A DNA stretch of 64,000 bases from Defluviitalea saccharophila (GCF_038396635.1 NZ_CP121687.1:2320592-2384591); one strand, 5' to 3'. Counted from the stretch's first letter, positions 29,125 through 38,929 are shown. The notes: generated by a model from the sequence alone, not told the origin. A program made the numbers and translations.

Positions 29125-30009
29125 TTAATGAAGAAGGCTGATAAATCGCTTTGCTCCTATGGAAAGAGGAATATGTTTATGGGTGATGATGCCTAAGCTT
29201 CTTTCAGGGATTTCTTCCTTTATATTAACAATAAACACTTCTTTTTTACTAAGTTGTTCTTCAATACAATTTTTCCATACAAAAGTAAGCCCCAGACCGA
29301 TCTTTGACATTTCAACCAGGAGATCAATGCTCCCTAATTCAATTTCAGGAATAATATGAACATCGTTTTTTACTAACATAGAATCAAAAAATTCCCTTGT
29401 GGTGGTTTTATGCTCCAGCATGAGAAAAGGATACTTTTCCAATTCTTTTAAAGACACTATGCGATTCTCTAATTCTTTAAACTGGGTTCCGGCGATAAAG
29501 ACATCCTGAATCGGTTTAATCGGTTTTGCTTCCATGGAGGAAGTAACATAATGATTGGGAAGGTTTGATACGATAAAATCCACGCTGCCTTGCTTTAGTA
29601 AATCCACACATTTAGGGGAAGTACCGTTGGTAACAAGAATTTTAATCTTAGGGTATAGCTTGTGAAAGGCTTTAAAGTAAGGCAGAAGATAGTATTTACA
29701 GATGGTATCGCTGGCACCTATGCGGACTTCTCCCTGTTCCAGAGAATGGATTTCATCAATGGTACGTTCTGCACTTTTAATCAGATTATATGCCTGTTCT
29801 ATGTGCTTAAATAAAATTTCGCCATCCTTTGTAAGCTTTACTTGTTTCGTGTTTCTAAAGAATAATTGAATATTTAATCTTTCTTCCAGGGTTTTGATAG
29901 ATTGACTCACAGCAGATTGAGAAATGAAAAGTCTTGCTGCCGCTTCAGAAAAACTTAGGGAGGAAGCTACATGGTAAAAGACTTTATACAATTCAAAATT
30001 GATATCCAT
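29125..30009 (-). CDS. LysR-family transcriptional regulator
   Basis: A 294-residue LTTR: N-terminal winged helix-turn-helix (SFSEAAARLFISQSAVSQSIKTLE, about residues 18-41) and a two-lobed effector domain from residue 90. It is transcribed away from purL, with a 134-base gap between the two starts, and lies upstream of the flavoprotein gene in the same direction. Its target could be the flavoprotein, purL or itself; the effector is unknown. Confidence 0.92.
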   Translation of the reverse strand: MDINFELYKVFYHVASSLSFSEAAARLFISQSAVSQSIKTLEERLNIQLFFRNTKQVKLTKDGEILFKHIEQAYNLIKSAERTIDEIHSLEQGEVRIGASDTICKYYLLPYFKAFHKLYPKIKILVTNGTSPKCVDLLKQGSVDFIVSNLPNHYVTSSMEAKPIKPIQDVFIAGTQFKELENRIVSLKELEKYPFLMLEHKTTTREFFDSMLVKNDVHIIPEIELGSIDLLVEMSKIGLGLTFVWKNCIEEQLSKKEVFIVNIKEEIPERSLGIITHKHIPLSIGAKRFISLLH

Positions 30010-30143
30010 TTATTAATTCTCCTTATAAAATCTATTAGAATCATTAATTTTATTTATTAATCTTACCATGATACAATGAAGCTGTAAATGCCGTAAAAGA
30101 TATTGAAATAGGATGATAGATAATAAAAATGGGGGTTAAGACC

Positions 30144-33100
30144 ATGAATCATGTAAGAAGAATATTTGTGCAAAAGAAATCAGGTTTTGATGTAGAAGCA
30201 AAACATCTGTATGCCGATTTAAAAGAAAATTTGTTGATCAATGCATTAGAAGACGTTAGGATTGTTCATCGTTATGATATAGAAGGAATAGATGAGGAAG
30301 CCTATAATCAAGCCAGAACTACTATTTTTTCAGAGCCTCCCGTAGACATGGTATATGACGAGGAATTGCCCGTAGGGGATGATGAAAGAGTATTTGCTGT
30401 AGAATATCTTCCTGGGCAATATGATCAAAGGGCTGATTCAGCGGCTCAATGTATTCAGATTTTAACCCGTAAAGAAAAGCCTGTGATTCGTACAGCAAAG
30501 GTAGTCTGCCTTAAGGGCAATATAACCGACGAGCAATTTGATGCTATAAAAAATTACTGTATTAATACCATTGATTCCAGGGAAGCTTCTTTAGAAAAGC
30601 CGAAAACTTTGGATATGCAGCTTTCTATTCCTGAGGAAGTGGAAACCCTAACTGGCTTTATTCATTTATCCCATGATGATTTAGAGAACCTGAGAAATGA
30701 ATTGGGACTTGCTATGAGTTTTGACGATGTTGTATTTTGCCAGAATTATTTTAGGGATGAAGAAAAAAGAGACCCCAGCATTACGGAAATACGAGTGCTG
30801 GATACTTATTGGTCCGATCACTGCAGACATACGACTTTTCTTACAAAAATTGAGAATATTGAAATCGAAGAAGGGCATTTTACAACGCCTATCCAAAAGG
30901 CTTATCAGGAATATTTAGAAGGCAGAAATAAAGTGTACGGCCAAAAGCAGAAAGATATTTGCCTCATGGATATAGCCCTTATGGGAATGAAGGAATTAAG
31001 AAAACAGGGAAAATTAGAGGATCTAGAAGTATCTGATGAAATAAATGCCTGCAGTATTAAAGTTAAAGTTGATGTGAATGGTGAAGATGAAGAATGGCTT
31101 GTGATGTTTAAAAACGAAACCCATAATCATCCTACAGAGATAGAACCCTTTGGGGGTGCTGCTACCTGTCTTGGTGGAGCCATCAGAGACCCATTATCGG
31201 GAAGAGCTTATGTGTATCAGGCAATGCGTGTAACAGGCAGCGGAGACCCTAGAACTTCCGTACAGGATACCTTACCCGGAAAACTGCCCCAAAGAAAAAT
31301 CACAACAGGAGCTGCTCACGGCTACAGTTCCTATGGAAACCAAATTGGTCTTGCCACCGGTCATGTGGCGGAAATCTATGATGAGGGCTACGTGGCAAAA
31401 AGAATGGAAATCGGTGCGGTAATTGCTGCAGCACCTAAGAAAAATGTCGTTCGTGGCGTACCGGAAGAAGGGGATGTCATTATTCTTCTTGGAGGAAGAA
31501 CGGGAAGGGACGGTTGTGGCGGTGCAACAGGTTCTTCTAAAGAACATACGGAAGAATCCTTAACCAGCTGTGGTGCTGAAGTACAGAAAGGAAATCCACC
31601 AACTGAGCGTAAAATCCAAAGATTATTCAGAAATCCTAAAGTAAGTACCATGATTAAACGCTGTAACGATTTTGGTGCCGGAGGGGTATCTGTTGCCATT
31701 GGAGAATTGGCAGACGGACTGGAAATTAATCTGAATGCAGTACCGAAAAAATATGAAGGATTGGACGGAACAGAACTGGCAATCTCCGAATCCCAGGAAA
31801 GAATGGCAGTGGTGATTGAGCCGGGGAATGTAGAAGAATTTATTGCACTGGCAGAAGAAGAAAACCTGGAAGCTGTAGAGGTTGCCAAGGTAACCTCTGA
31901 CAATAGATTAAAAATGTTCTGGAATGACAAAGCCATTGTAGACATTAGCAGGGAATTTTTAAATACCAATGGAGCGACTCAAAGGGCCGATGGATTTATC
32001 GTAGCTCCTGAAGCGGACAAAAATTACTTTAATGTACTTAAAGAAGATATTAAAGATAAACTTGAAGATCTTAAAGATGCCTGGATCGCCAATTTAAAAG
32101 ACCTAAATGTATGCAGTCAAAAAGGACTAGTGGAACGCTTCGACAGTACCATTGGGGGCGGAACAGTTCTTATGCCTTTTGGAGGCAGATATCAATTAAC
32201 CCCTGCAGAATGTATGGTTGGTAAAATTCCTGTTTTAAACGGTGAAACAAAAAGTGGAACCATTATGAGCCATGGCTACAACCCCAGATTATCCAAATGG
32301 AGTCCCTTCCATGGGTCCGTATATGCCATTATAGAAGCTGTGGCAAAGGTTGTAGCAGTAGGGGGAGACTACAGAAGTATTCGTTTGACTCTCCAGGAAT
32401 ACTTTGAACGTTTAGGAAAAGACCCTAAAAGATGGGGTAAACCTTTAGCCTCTCTGCTTGGGGCATATTATGTGCAAAAGAAATTGGGAACTGCGGCAAT
32501 TGGCGGAAAAGACAGTATGTCAGGAACCTTTAAAGATTTAGACGTTCCTCCTACCCTTACGGCTTTTGCAGTGGATATGGTTAATGTAGATACAGTTATT
32601 TCTCCGGAATTCAAAAAATCCGGAAGTAAGATTGTTTACAGTCCTCTTAAAAGAGATGCCTATGAGCTTCCTGATTTTGAAGCATTAGATAGAAATTATT
32701 CCACAATAACAAGACTCATTCAGGAAGGGAAAATACTATCTGCCCATACTGTAAAATTAGGTGGCATCGCTGAAGCCATCAGCAAAATGAGTTTTGGAAA
32801 TAAAATAGGCATGAAGTTTACAAGAGAAATCAGTCCGGAAGATCTGTTTGCTCCGAATTACGGCTCATTAATTCTAGAAATCGAGGAAGAGAATATTGAG
32901 CTTCTTAAAGAAATCAACTATATTCTATTAGGAGAAACTCAAGACAGCCCGTATATTTGGGTGAACAATATTGAACTTTCTCTTGAAGAACTTCTAAAAG
33001 CCTGGGAAAAACCGCTGGAAAAGGTATTCCCCACAAAAGTTGAAGAAATCAAAGAAAAGCCTATTAATAAGGTTTATACTGAAAGGAATCTCAACAGAGC

Positions 33101-33914
33101 TAAGATAAAAATAGCAAAGCCGCGCATCTTTATCCCGGTATTCCCAGGAACCAATTGTGAGTATGATACTCAAAAAGCCTTTGAAGAAGCGGGAGGAATT
33201 GTTAATGTATCGGTATTTAAAAATTTAGTGCCTTCCCATATAGAAGAATCCGTTGATCATATGGTCAAAGCAATTAATAATGCTCAAATTATCATGATTC
33301 CCGGAGGCTTTAGTGCCGGTGATGAACCGGAAGGAAGCGGTAAATTCATAGCTACAGTGTTTAGAAATCCTCGAATCAAAGAAGCGGTCATGAACCTTTT
33401 AAACAATAGGGATGGGTTGATGCTTGGAATTTGTAACGGTTTTCAAGCCCTGATTAAATTAGGCTTGGTACCCTACGGAGAAATAAGAGATACAGATGTT
33501 GATTGTCCGACTCTTACATTCAACACCCTCGGGCGTCACGTATCCAATATGGTTACGACGAAAATCACATCGACAAAATCTCCCTGGTTTGCCCATGTAG
33601 AAGCAGGGGATCTTCATCAAATCGCCGTATCCCATGGAGAAGGAAGATTTGTTGCCTCTGAAGAAATGATGCAGCAGCTCTTTGAAAATGGGCAAGTGGC
33701 AACTCAGTATGTAGATTTAGACGGTAATCCAACCTATGATATTGCATTTAATCCTAATGGCTCCATGCATGCCATAGAAGGAATCACCAGTCCTGATGGA
33801 AGAATCTTAGGTAAAATGGGACACTCTGAAAGAATCGGAAGCAATGTAGCTAAAAATATTCCAGGAGAAAAAGATCAAAAAATATTCCGATCAGGCGTCG
33901 AATATTTCAACTAA
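30144..33914 (+). CDS. purL: FGAM synthase, single-chain clostridial type
   Basis: Converts FGAR and glutamine to FGAM. At 1256 residues it fuses the PurL synthase core (HNHPTEIEPFGGAATCLGG, GGKDSMSGT) with a C-terminal glutaminase domain (GICNGFQALIKLG with the nucleophile Cys; SHGEGRF), as in the TIGR01857 type of Clostridium, so separate purQ and purS are not needed. I start it at the ATG at 30144, 7 bases after GGGGG; the ATG at 30129 overlaps that ribosome binding site. It stands apart from the other pur genes and has no riboswitch of its own that I can see. Confidence 0.96.
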   Translation: MNHVRRIFVQKKSGFDVEAKHLYADLKENLLINALEDVRIVHRYDIEGIDEEAYNQARTTIFSEPPVDMVYDEELPVGDDERVFAVEYLPGQYDQRADSAAQCIQILTRKEKPVIRTAKVVCLKGNITDEQFDAIKNYCINTIDSREASLEKPKTLDMQLSIPEEVETLTGFIHLSHDDLENLRNELGLAMSFDDVVFCQNYFRDEEKRDPSITEIRVLDTYWSDHCRHTTFLTKIENIEIEEGHFTTPIQKAYQEYLEGRNKVYGQKQKDICLMDIALMGMKELRKQGKLEDLEVSDEINACSIKVKVDVNGEDEEWLVMFKNETHNHPTEIEPFGGAATCLGGAIRDPLSGRAYVYQAMRVTGSGDPRTSVQDTLPGKLPQRKITTGAAHGYSSYGNQIGLATGHVAEIYDEGYVAKRMEIGAVIAAAPKKNVVRGVPEEGDVIILLGGRTGRDGCGGATGSSKEHTEESLTSCGAEVQKGNPPTERKIQRLFRNPKVSTMIKRCNDFGAGGVSVAIGELADGLEINLNAVPKKYEGLDGTELAISESQERMAVVIEPGNVEEFIALAEEENLEAVEVAKVTSDNRLKMFWNDKAIVDISREFLNTNGATQRADGFIVAPEADKNYFNVLKEDIKDKLEDLKDAWIANLKDLNVCSQKGLVERFDSTIGGGTVLMPFGGRYQLTPAECMVGKIPVLNGETKSGTIMSHGYNPRLSKWSPFHGSVYAIIEAVAKVVAVGGDYRSIRLTLQEYFERLGKDPKRWGKPLASLLGAYYVQKKLGTAAIGGKDSMSGTFKDLDVPPTLTAFAVDMVNVDTVISPEFKKSGSKIVYSPLKRDAYELPDFEALDRNYSTITRLIQEGKILSAHTVKLGGIAEAISKMSFGNKIGMKFTREISPEDLFAPNYGSLILEIEEENIELLKEINYILLGETQDSPYIWVNNIELSLEELLKAWEKPLEKVFPTKVEEIKEKPINKVYTERNLNRAKIKIAKPRIFIPVFPGTNCEYDTQKAFEEAGGIVNVSVFKNLVPSHIEESVDHMVKAINNAQIIMIPGGFSAGDEPEGSGKFIATVFRNPRIKEAVMNLLNNRDGLMLGICNGFQALIKLGLVPYGEIRDTDVDCPTLTFNTLGRHVSNMVTTKITSTKSPWFAHVEAGDLHQIAVSHGEGRFVASEEMMQQLFENGQVATQYVDLDGNPTYDIAFNPNGSMHAIEGITSPDGRILGKMGHSERIGSNVAKNIPGEKDQKIFRSGVEYFN

Positions 33915-33941
33915 ATACTTTAACTTATAGTGAAATAAATC

Positions 33942-33996
33942 AATAGGGACAGTTCTTTTGATTGAAAAATCAAAGAGAACCGTCCTTATTAATTTT
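33942..33996 (+). terminator. Terminator of purL
   Basis: An imperfect stem of about 20 pairs, 33942-33963 with 33968-33990, loop GAAA, followed by AATTTTTC. One A bulge and one A-C mismatch. Confidence 0.75.
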
Positions 33997-34038
33997 TCAA
34001 TGAAAAAGCCCTTAAAAGTCTTAACCGACAAAGGTTTT

Positions 34039-34110
34039 GATAATGAATTTCATTATTGACGTATTGGTAAAATTATGATATTATGAATTTCAGTAATGAT
34101 AATCAATTTC
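34039..34110 (+). promoter_or_regulatory. feo promoter flanked by two Fur-box-like sites
   Basis: TTGACG (34056-34061), a 17-base spacer and TATTAT (34079-34084) form the promoter. Two sites resemble the 19-bp Fur consensus GATAATGATAATCATTATC, each with about 15 of 19 matches by eye: 34039-34057 (GATAATGAATTTCATTATT), overlapping the -35, and 34092-34110 (AGTAATGATAATCAATTTC), just after the -10. Iron-loaded Fur would therefore block transcription of the feo operon. Both are readable in the sequence; Fur binding is inferred. Confidence 0.72.
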
Positions 34111-34149
34111 AAAAATCAAAAAATTTCATTTTATATAGGAGGAATTGTC

Positions 34150-34359
34150 ATGTTATTGACGATGGCAAAACCAGGAGAAACCAATTACATAAAGAAAATC
34201 ACGGGAAAAGATCAGGTGCGTAAGTTTTTAGGGAGCCTTGGCTTTGTTGAGGGCGAAAGTGTAACAGTTGTTTCAGAAATAGGAGGCAATATGATCATCA
34301 ATATCAAAGAAACTCGAGTAGCACTGGATAAAAGACTGGTAAACAGAATCTATGTTTAG
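34150..34359 (+). CDS. feoA: FeoA-type ferrous iron transport protein (first copy)
   Basis: A 69-residue SH3-like FeoA domain (FLGSLGFVEGESVTVVSEIGG, then MIINIKETRVALDKR). FeoA is a small cytoplasmic partner of FeoB whose role in Fe2+ uptake is regulatory. ATG 34150 is chosen for TAGGAGGA 6-7 bases upstream; the earlier ATG at 34096 lies in the Fur-box region. The second FeoA follows 10 bases later. Confidence 0.9.
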   Translation: MLLTMAKPGETNYIKKITGKDQVRKFLGSLGFVEGESVTVVSEIGGNMIINIKETRVALDKRLVNRIYV

Positions 34360-34369
34360 GAGGAATAGG

Positions 34370-34591
34370 ATGAAAACCTTGAGAACTGTAAAATGTGGAG
34401 AAACCGTCACCGTTGTTAAGCTCCATGGAGCAGGACCGGTTAAGAGAAGAATTATGGATATGGGCATTACCAAAGGGACTGAAATTTTTGTTAGAAAAGT
34501 TGCTCCCTTAGGAGATCCCATTGAAGTCAATGTACGCAATTATGAATTAAGTTTGCGAAAAGCCGATGCAGAAATGATAGAAGTTATGTAG
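34370..34591 (+). CDS. feoA: FeoA-type ferrous iron transport protein (second copy)
   Basis: A 73-residue FeoA domain (VKLHGAGPVKRRIMDMGITKGTEIFVRK) with the usual positively charged first strand. It differs clearly from the first copy, so the pair is an old duplication or two functional types, as is common in clostridial feo operons. AGGAGGA precedes the ATG at 34370; the next gene is feoB. Confidence 0.93.
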   Translation: MKTLRTVKCGETVTVVKLHGAGPVKRRIMDMGITKGTEIFVRKVAPLGDPIEVNVRNYELSLRKADAEMIEVM

Positions 34592-34620
34592 GATTAGCAC
34601 AGTTATAGGAGGAATCAATA

Positions 34621-36759
34621 ATGGGAATTAAAATTGCGCTTGCCGGAAATCCCAATAGCGGTAAAACAACCATGTTTAACAGTTTAACGGGAAGTTCACA
34701 ATATGTAGGGAACTGGCCCGGTGTAACAGTGGAGAAGAAAGAAGGCAAATTAAAAGGTCAAAAGGATGTAGGGATTATAGACTTGCCCGGCATTTATTCT
34801 CTTTCACCCTATACCTTAGAAGAGGTGGTTACAAGAAATTATCTCATTACAGAAAAGCCAGATGCGATCATTAATATTGTAGACAGTACGAATATAGAAA
34901 GAAATCTTTATCTTACAACACAACTTTTAGAAATAGGCATACCCATGGTGATAGCCCTTAATATGACCGATGTGCTGAAAAAGAACGGCGATACCATCGA
35001 TATACATAAGCTTAGTAAATACATAGGATGTGACATCATAGAAACCTCTGCCCTTAAGGGAGAAGGCTGTAAAGAAGCAGCCGAGAAGGCAGTGGAATTG
35101 GCTAAAAAGAATAAGAAAATGATACCTCCTCAAATGTTTTCACAAGGAGTCGAAAAGGTCCTTTCTTCTATTGCAGAACTTATAAAAAATGTTGTAGAAC
35201 AGAATACTTTACGTTGGTTTGCCATCAAGCTTTTTGAGCGGGATCAAAAGGTTATGGAGCAAGTGAATTTGTCCCAGGATCAAAAGGATCAGATTGAAGC
35301 GTTGATTGTACAATTAGAAGAGGAATTAGATGACGACAGTGAAAGTATTATCACCAATGAACGCTATAATTATATCAGTGGCATTGTCAATAAATGTGTA
35401 CATAAGAAAAATACTTCAAAGATGAGTACCTCTGATAAAATAGATACCATTGTTACAAACAGATTTTTAGCGTTGCCTATTTTTGCTGCAGTGATGTTTC
35501 TTGTGTACTATGTGTCCGTAACAACTGTGGGAACTTGGGCTACGGATTGGGTAAATGACGTATTGTTTGGAGAAATCATTCCACCTGCTGTGGAAGGCTT
35601 TTTAACCTCTGTCGGTACTGCTGATTGGCTTACATCTTTGATCCTTGACGGTATTGTAGGGGGTGTAGGAGCGGTACTTGGATTCTTGCCTCAGATGCTT
35701 GTACTTTTCTTTTTCCTGGCGATTTTAGAAGACTGTGGATATATGGCTCGTATAGCTTTTATTATGGATAGGATTTTTCGCAAATTTGGTCTTTCCGGTA
35801 AATCCTTTATTCCGATTCTTATTGGAACAGGCTGTGGGGTTCCCGGAATTATGGCGTCCCGAACGATCGAAAATGAAAGAGACCGTAAGATGACCATTAT
35901 AACAACAACTTTTATTCCTTGTTCGGCTAAACTGCCTATTATTGCATTAATTGCAGGGGCTTTATTTCCTGGCTCTGCCTGGGTTGCTCCATCCGCATAT
36001 TTTGTAGGTATGGCTGCAATTATTACCTCAGGAATCCTATTAAAGAAAATGAGGAGCTTTTCCGGAGATCCTGCACCCTTTGTTATGGAATTGCCCCCAT
36101 ATCATGTTCCGGGGCTTAAGGGCGTATTGATTCATATGTGGGACAGAGGAAAGTCTTTTGTTAGAAAAGCCGGTACAATTATTTTCCTTGCCTCCGGTCT
36201 CGTATGGTTTTTAAGTACATTTAACTGGACAATGGAAATGGTAGATACTTCAGAATCCATGTTGGCTTCCATCGGCAGTGTGATTGCACCTTTGTTTACG
36301 CCTCTTGGTTGGGGAGATTGGCAGGCAGCGGTTGCAACGATTACAGGACTTATTGCAAAGGAAAATGTCGTTGGTACCTTTGGAGTTTTATACGGATTTG
36401 CTGAAGTAGCAGAGGATGGTACAGAAATTTGGGGCAATCTCCAAGCTTCTTTCACAGCTCTTTCAGCATACTCTTTCTTAATTTTTAACCTGTTGTGTGC
36501 GCCATGTTTTGCCGCCATTGGTGCTATAAGAAGAGAAATGGGCAATGCAAAATGGACATTGATTGCCGTAGGCTATCAAACAGGCTTTGCTTACATTATT
36601 TCTTTAATCCTCTATCAATTAGGAATGACATTAACAGGCCATGGATTTGGCATTGGAACTATAATAGCTCTTATTCTTACCGCAGCGTTTATTTATTTAT
36701 TAGTTAGGCCATATAAAGAAACAGATAAATTATATCGCACCAAAGAAGTCGGTGTATAG
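34621..36759 (+). CDS. feoB: Ferrous iron transporter B
   Basis: The Fe2+ permease of the inner membrane. N-terminal G domain of 712 residues total: P-loop GNPNSGKTT (about 9-17), switch NWPGVTVE, DLPG at about 57 and NMTD for guanine binding. A helical GDI-like spacer follows, then about eight membrane helices from residue 280 with the two Gate domains (CGYMARIAF ... GTGCGVPGIMASR and FIPCSAKLP). TAGGAGGAA lies upstream. It is the main gene of the Fur-type operon. Confidence 0.97.
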   Translation: MGIKIALAGNPNSGKTTMFNSLTGSSQYVGNWPGVTVEKKEGKLKGQKDVGIIDLPGIYSLSPYTLEEVVTRNYLITEKPDAIINIVDSTNIERNLYLTTQLLEIGIPMVIALNMTDVLKKNGDTIDIHKLSKYIGCDIIETSALKGEGCKEAAEKAVELAKKNKKMIPPQMFSQGVEKVLSSIAELIKNVVEQNTLRWFAIKLFERDQKVMEQVNLSQDQKDQIEALIVQLEEELDDDSESIITNERYNYISGIVNKCVHKKNTSKMSTSDKIDTIVTNRFLALPIFAAVMFLVYYVSVTTVGTWATDWVNDVLFGEIIPPAVEGFLTSVGTADWLTSLILDGIVGGVGAVLGFLPQMLVLFFFLAILEDCGYMARIAFIMDRIFRKFGLSGKSFIPILIGTGCGVPGIMASRTIENERDRKMTIITTTFIPCSAKLPIIALIAGALFPGSAWVAPSAYFVGMAAIITSGILLKKMRSFSGDPAPFVMELPPYHVPGLKGVLIHMWDRGKSFVRKAGTIIFLASGLVWFLSTFNWTMEMVDTSESMLASIGSVIAPLFTPLGWGDWQAAVATITGLIAKENVVGTFGVLYGFAEVAEDGTEIWGNLQASFTALSAYSFLIFNLLCAPCFAAIGAIRREMGNAKWTLIAVGYQTGFAYIISLILYQLGMTLTGHGFGIGTIIALILTAAFIYLLVRPYKETDKLYRTKEVGV

Positions 36760-36771
36760 GAGGTGTTCTCA

Positions 36772-36915
36772 TTGGCAACATGGATTATTGGTTCTATTGT
36801 ATTAGCTGGTTTTGCTTGGGTTGGATACAGGACATTTAAGCAATTAACAAGTGACGAGGGCTGCTCAGGCGGCTGCTCAGGCTGCTCTCATTCCCATGGG
36901 TGTGGAAAAGAATAG
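36772..36915 (+). CDS. FeoB-associated Cys-rich membrane protein (47 aa)
   Basis: A short gene with a TTG start at 36772, behind AGGAGGTG, and TAG at 36913-36915. The 47-residue product has one N-terminal membrane helix (WIIGSIVLAGFAWVGY) and a C-terminal cysteine/histidine tail (CSGGCSGCSHSHGCGKE). This is the FeoB-associated Cys-rich family (PF12669 type) found right after feoB in Firmicutes; a role in handling Fe2+ at the membrane is presumed but not shown. It starts 12 bases after the feoB stop. Confidence 0.85.
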   Translation: MATWIIGSIVLAGFAWVGYRTFKQLTSDEGCSGGCSGCSHSHGCGKE

Positions 36916-37021
36916 GCGACATAGGAGTATCTCATCCTATTAGACTTTTCTTAAATAGAGTAATATAATAATATATAAGAAAAGCAGTAAAAGATCATTA
37001 TGATAAAAAGGGGATGCTCCT

Positions 37022-38125
37022 ATGGAATCTTTTGAATATTTGATGCCTACAAAAGTTTTATTTGGGAAAGAAGTTATACGCAATCATTCTACTTTATTTG
37101 AAAATTATGGTAAAAAAGCGTTAATTGTAACAGGCAGAAGTTCTGCCAGGAAAAATGGCTCTCTACAAGACATCGTTGATGTGCTTGAACAAAATGAAAT
37201 AGCATACTGTATTTTTGACGAAGTAGAAGAAAATCCTTCTATGGAAACGGTTCAAAAGGGCGGAGACTTTGGAAGAAAAGAAAAAGTAGATTTTATTATT
37301 GCCATAGGGGGAGGTTCTCCTCTGGACGCGGCAAAAGGTATTGATATTCTTGTTGCCAATAAAGATAGCACCAAAGAAGATCTTTTTATTACAAAGCCTA
37401 TGAATACGATTCCTCTTATTGCAGTACCTACCACGGCAGGCACTGGTTCCGAAACAACACCTTATGCCATATTAACCGACCATCAGGCTAAAACCAAACG
37501 AAATTTCGCCCATACGGTATTTTTTGATATCGCATTTTTAGATGCAAAGTATATGATGGATATGCCGGATGCTATTACCATCAATACGGCAGTGGACGCC
37601 CTTTCTCATCTTGTTGAAGGCTATCTGACCGTTAAAGCAAATCTCTTTAGCGATATTTGGGCAGAGAAGGGACTAAGTTTTTTCTCAGAATGTATGGAAG
37701 CCTTAAAAAATAAGAATTTTACCTATGAAATAAGAGAAAAATTATTGCTCACTTCAACCATTGCCGGAATGGTAATTGCCCATAGCGGAACATCTCTTCC
37801 CCACGGTATGGGTTATGCACTTACATATTTTCATAATGTAGCCCACGGCAGGGCGAACGGTCTTCTAATGAAAGCCTATTTAGAAATGCATCCGGACAAA
37901 CAAAAGGTACAAAAAATCCTAAGATGCTTAGGACTTGACAGTTTAGAAGACTTAGGAGCATTTCTGGAACTATTGTTAGGAGAAAAAGAAAAGATTACTG
38001 CAAAAGAAGTCTCTGAATATGTTGAAGGCATGATCAGCAATGAAGCGAAATTAAAAAATCATCCGGGAAAGGTATCACAAGAAGATCTTTACGCAATATA
38101 TAAAAAGAGCTTTAATATCGTTTAA
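37022..38125 (+). CDS. Iron-containing (type III) alcohol dehydrogenase
   Basis: A 367-residue Fe-ADH: NAD(P) site AIGGGSPLDAAKG, VPTTAGTGSE, and metal ligands Asp and His in TAVDALSHLVEG with two further His in PHGMGYALTYFHNVAHG. The family reduces aldehydes or oxidises alcohols or diols; the substrate cannot be named. It is a single gene, with AAAGGGGATGC before the ATG and a terminator after it. It follows feo, and iron as the metal makes that placing suggestive, but each gene seems to have its own transcript. Confidence 0.92.
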   Translation: MESFEYLMPTKVLFGKEVIRNHSTLFENYGKKALIVTGRSSARKNGSLQDIVDVLEQNEIAYCIFDEVEENPSMETVQKGGDFGRKEKVDFIIAIGGGSPLDAAKGIDILVANKDSTKEDLFITKPMNTIPLIAVPTTAGTGSETTPYAILTDHQAKTKRNFAHTVFFDIAFLDAKYMMDMPDAITINTAVDALSHLVEGYLTVKANLFSDIWAEKGLSFFSECMEALKNKNFTYEIREKLLLTSTIAGMVIAHSGTSLPHGMGYALTYFHNVAHGRANGLLMKAYLEMHPDKQKVQKILRCLGLDSLEDLGAFLELLLGEKEKITAKEVSEYVEGMISNEAKLKNHPGKVSQEDLYAIYKKSFNIV

Positions 38126-38130
38126 TTATA

Positions 38131-38177
38131 GAAAGGTAGTCAAAGTCTTGCTTTGGCTACCTTTCTTGCAATTTTTG
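38131..38177 (+). terminator. Terminator after the alcohol dehydrogenase
   Basis: GAAAGGTAGTCAAAG (38131-38145) pairs with 38151-38165 (one G-U pair), loop TCTTG, followed by TTGCAATTTTT. Confidence 0.8.
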
Positions 38178-38219
38178 AGTTATTTTTTTCAAATTTCTAC
38201 ATAATTTTATGCGAAGTCA

Positions 38220-38276
38220 TTGACAAGTAAAACGATAGGTATATAATGGAACTACAAGGTGAGTGAAAATTCACTC
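38220..38276 (+). promoter_or_regulatory. tetR promoter with a palindromic operator candidate
   Basis: TTGACA (38220-38225), 16-base spacer and TATAAT (38242-38247) are both consensus. Fourteen bases on, GAGTGAA AA TTCACTC (38261-38276) is a perfect 7-bp inverted repeat of the size bound by TetR dimers. It lies in the start region of the transcript, just before the TetR gene, which suggests autoregulation. Confidence 0.75.
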
Positions 38277-38290
38277 TCAGGAGGGATTAA

Positions 38291-38890
38291 ATGATAAAGG
38301 GATTTCCAACAAGAAGAGACAGCATCATTTTAGCTGCAATAGATATTATCAGCGAAAGTGGCGTCCAAGGCTTATCTACTAAAAAGATAGCTGAGAAACA
38401 AGGAATATCCGAATCACTTTTATACAAGCATTTTAAAAAGCTTGATGATGTTTTGGTTGAAGTAATCCGGTATTTTTCACAATTTGATGCTATGATTGCT
38501 AATACGATTATAAAAAAGGATATCTCTTGTAAGGACAAAATTCTGGAATATACTAAGTCATTTGTAGAATTATATGAAACCTATCCTGCTCTTGCGGCGA
38601 TTCTTTTAAATTATGAAGTATTAATGCATTATGATCACACCCGCCAATTGATCACAGACGTCATAACGAACCGTATAGAGTTTATTACTCAAGCAATAGT
38701 GACAGGGCAGGAAAGAGGGGAAATCAGTACTTATTATACCCCCGAGGAATTGGCTGACATTATCAAAGGGATTGTTTTAACAAGTACGTTTCGATGGAAA
38801 ATGACGGACTATACATATCCACTGAAAGACGGCATTCTGTTAACTATAAGAAAAGTGCTGGAAACCAGTCCATTGAGCAGAAATGAGTAA
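38291..38890 (+). CDS. TetR-family transcriptional regulator
   Basis: A 199-residue TetR protein. Residues 8-55 form the DNA-binding domain (RRDSIILAAIDIISESGVQG, then KKIAEKQGISESLLYKHFK); the C-terminal ligand domain is of the TetR_C type without close likeness I can name. The promoter just upstream has a palindrome fit for self-repression. No transporter is adjacent; the gene is followed at 40 bases by a response regulator. Confidence 0.9.
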   Translation: MIKGFPTRRDSIILAAIDIISESGVQGLSTKKIAEKQGISESLLYKHFKKLDDVLVEVIRYFSQFDAMIANTIIKKDISCKDKILEYTKSFVELYETYPALAAILLNYEVLMHYDHTRQLITDVITNRIEFITQAIVTGQERGEISTYYTPEELADIIKGIVLTSTFRWKMTDYTYPLKDGILLTIRKVLETSPLSRNE

Positions 38891-38929
38891 ACAATCAATA
38901 TTTAATTTAGTTAAAATGGGGGAACTATA

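Noticed and set aside
34096..34149. Longer start for the first FeoA
   Set aside because: The extra codons cover a Fur-like box and have no ribosome binding site; the ATG at 34150 follows TAGGAGGA.
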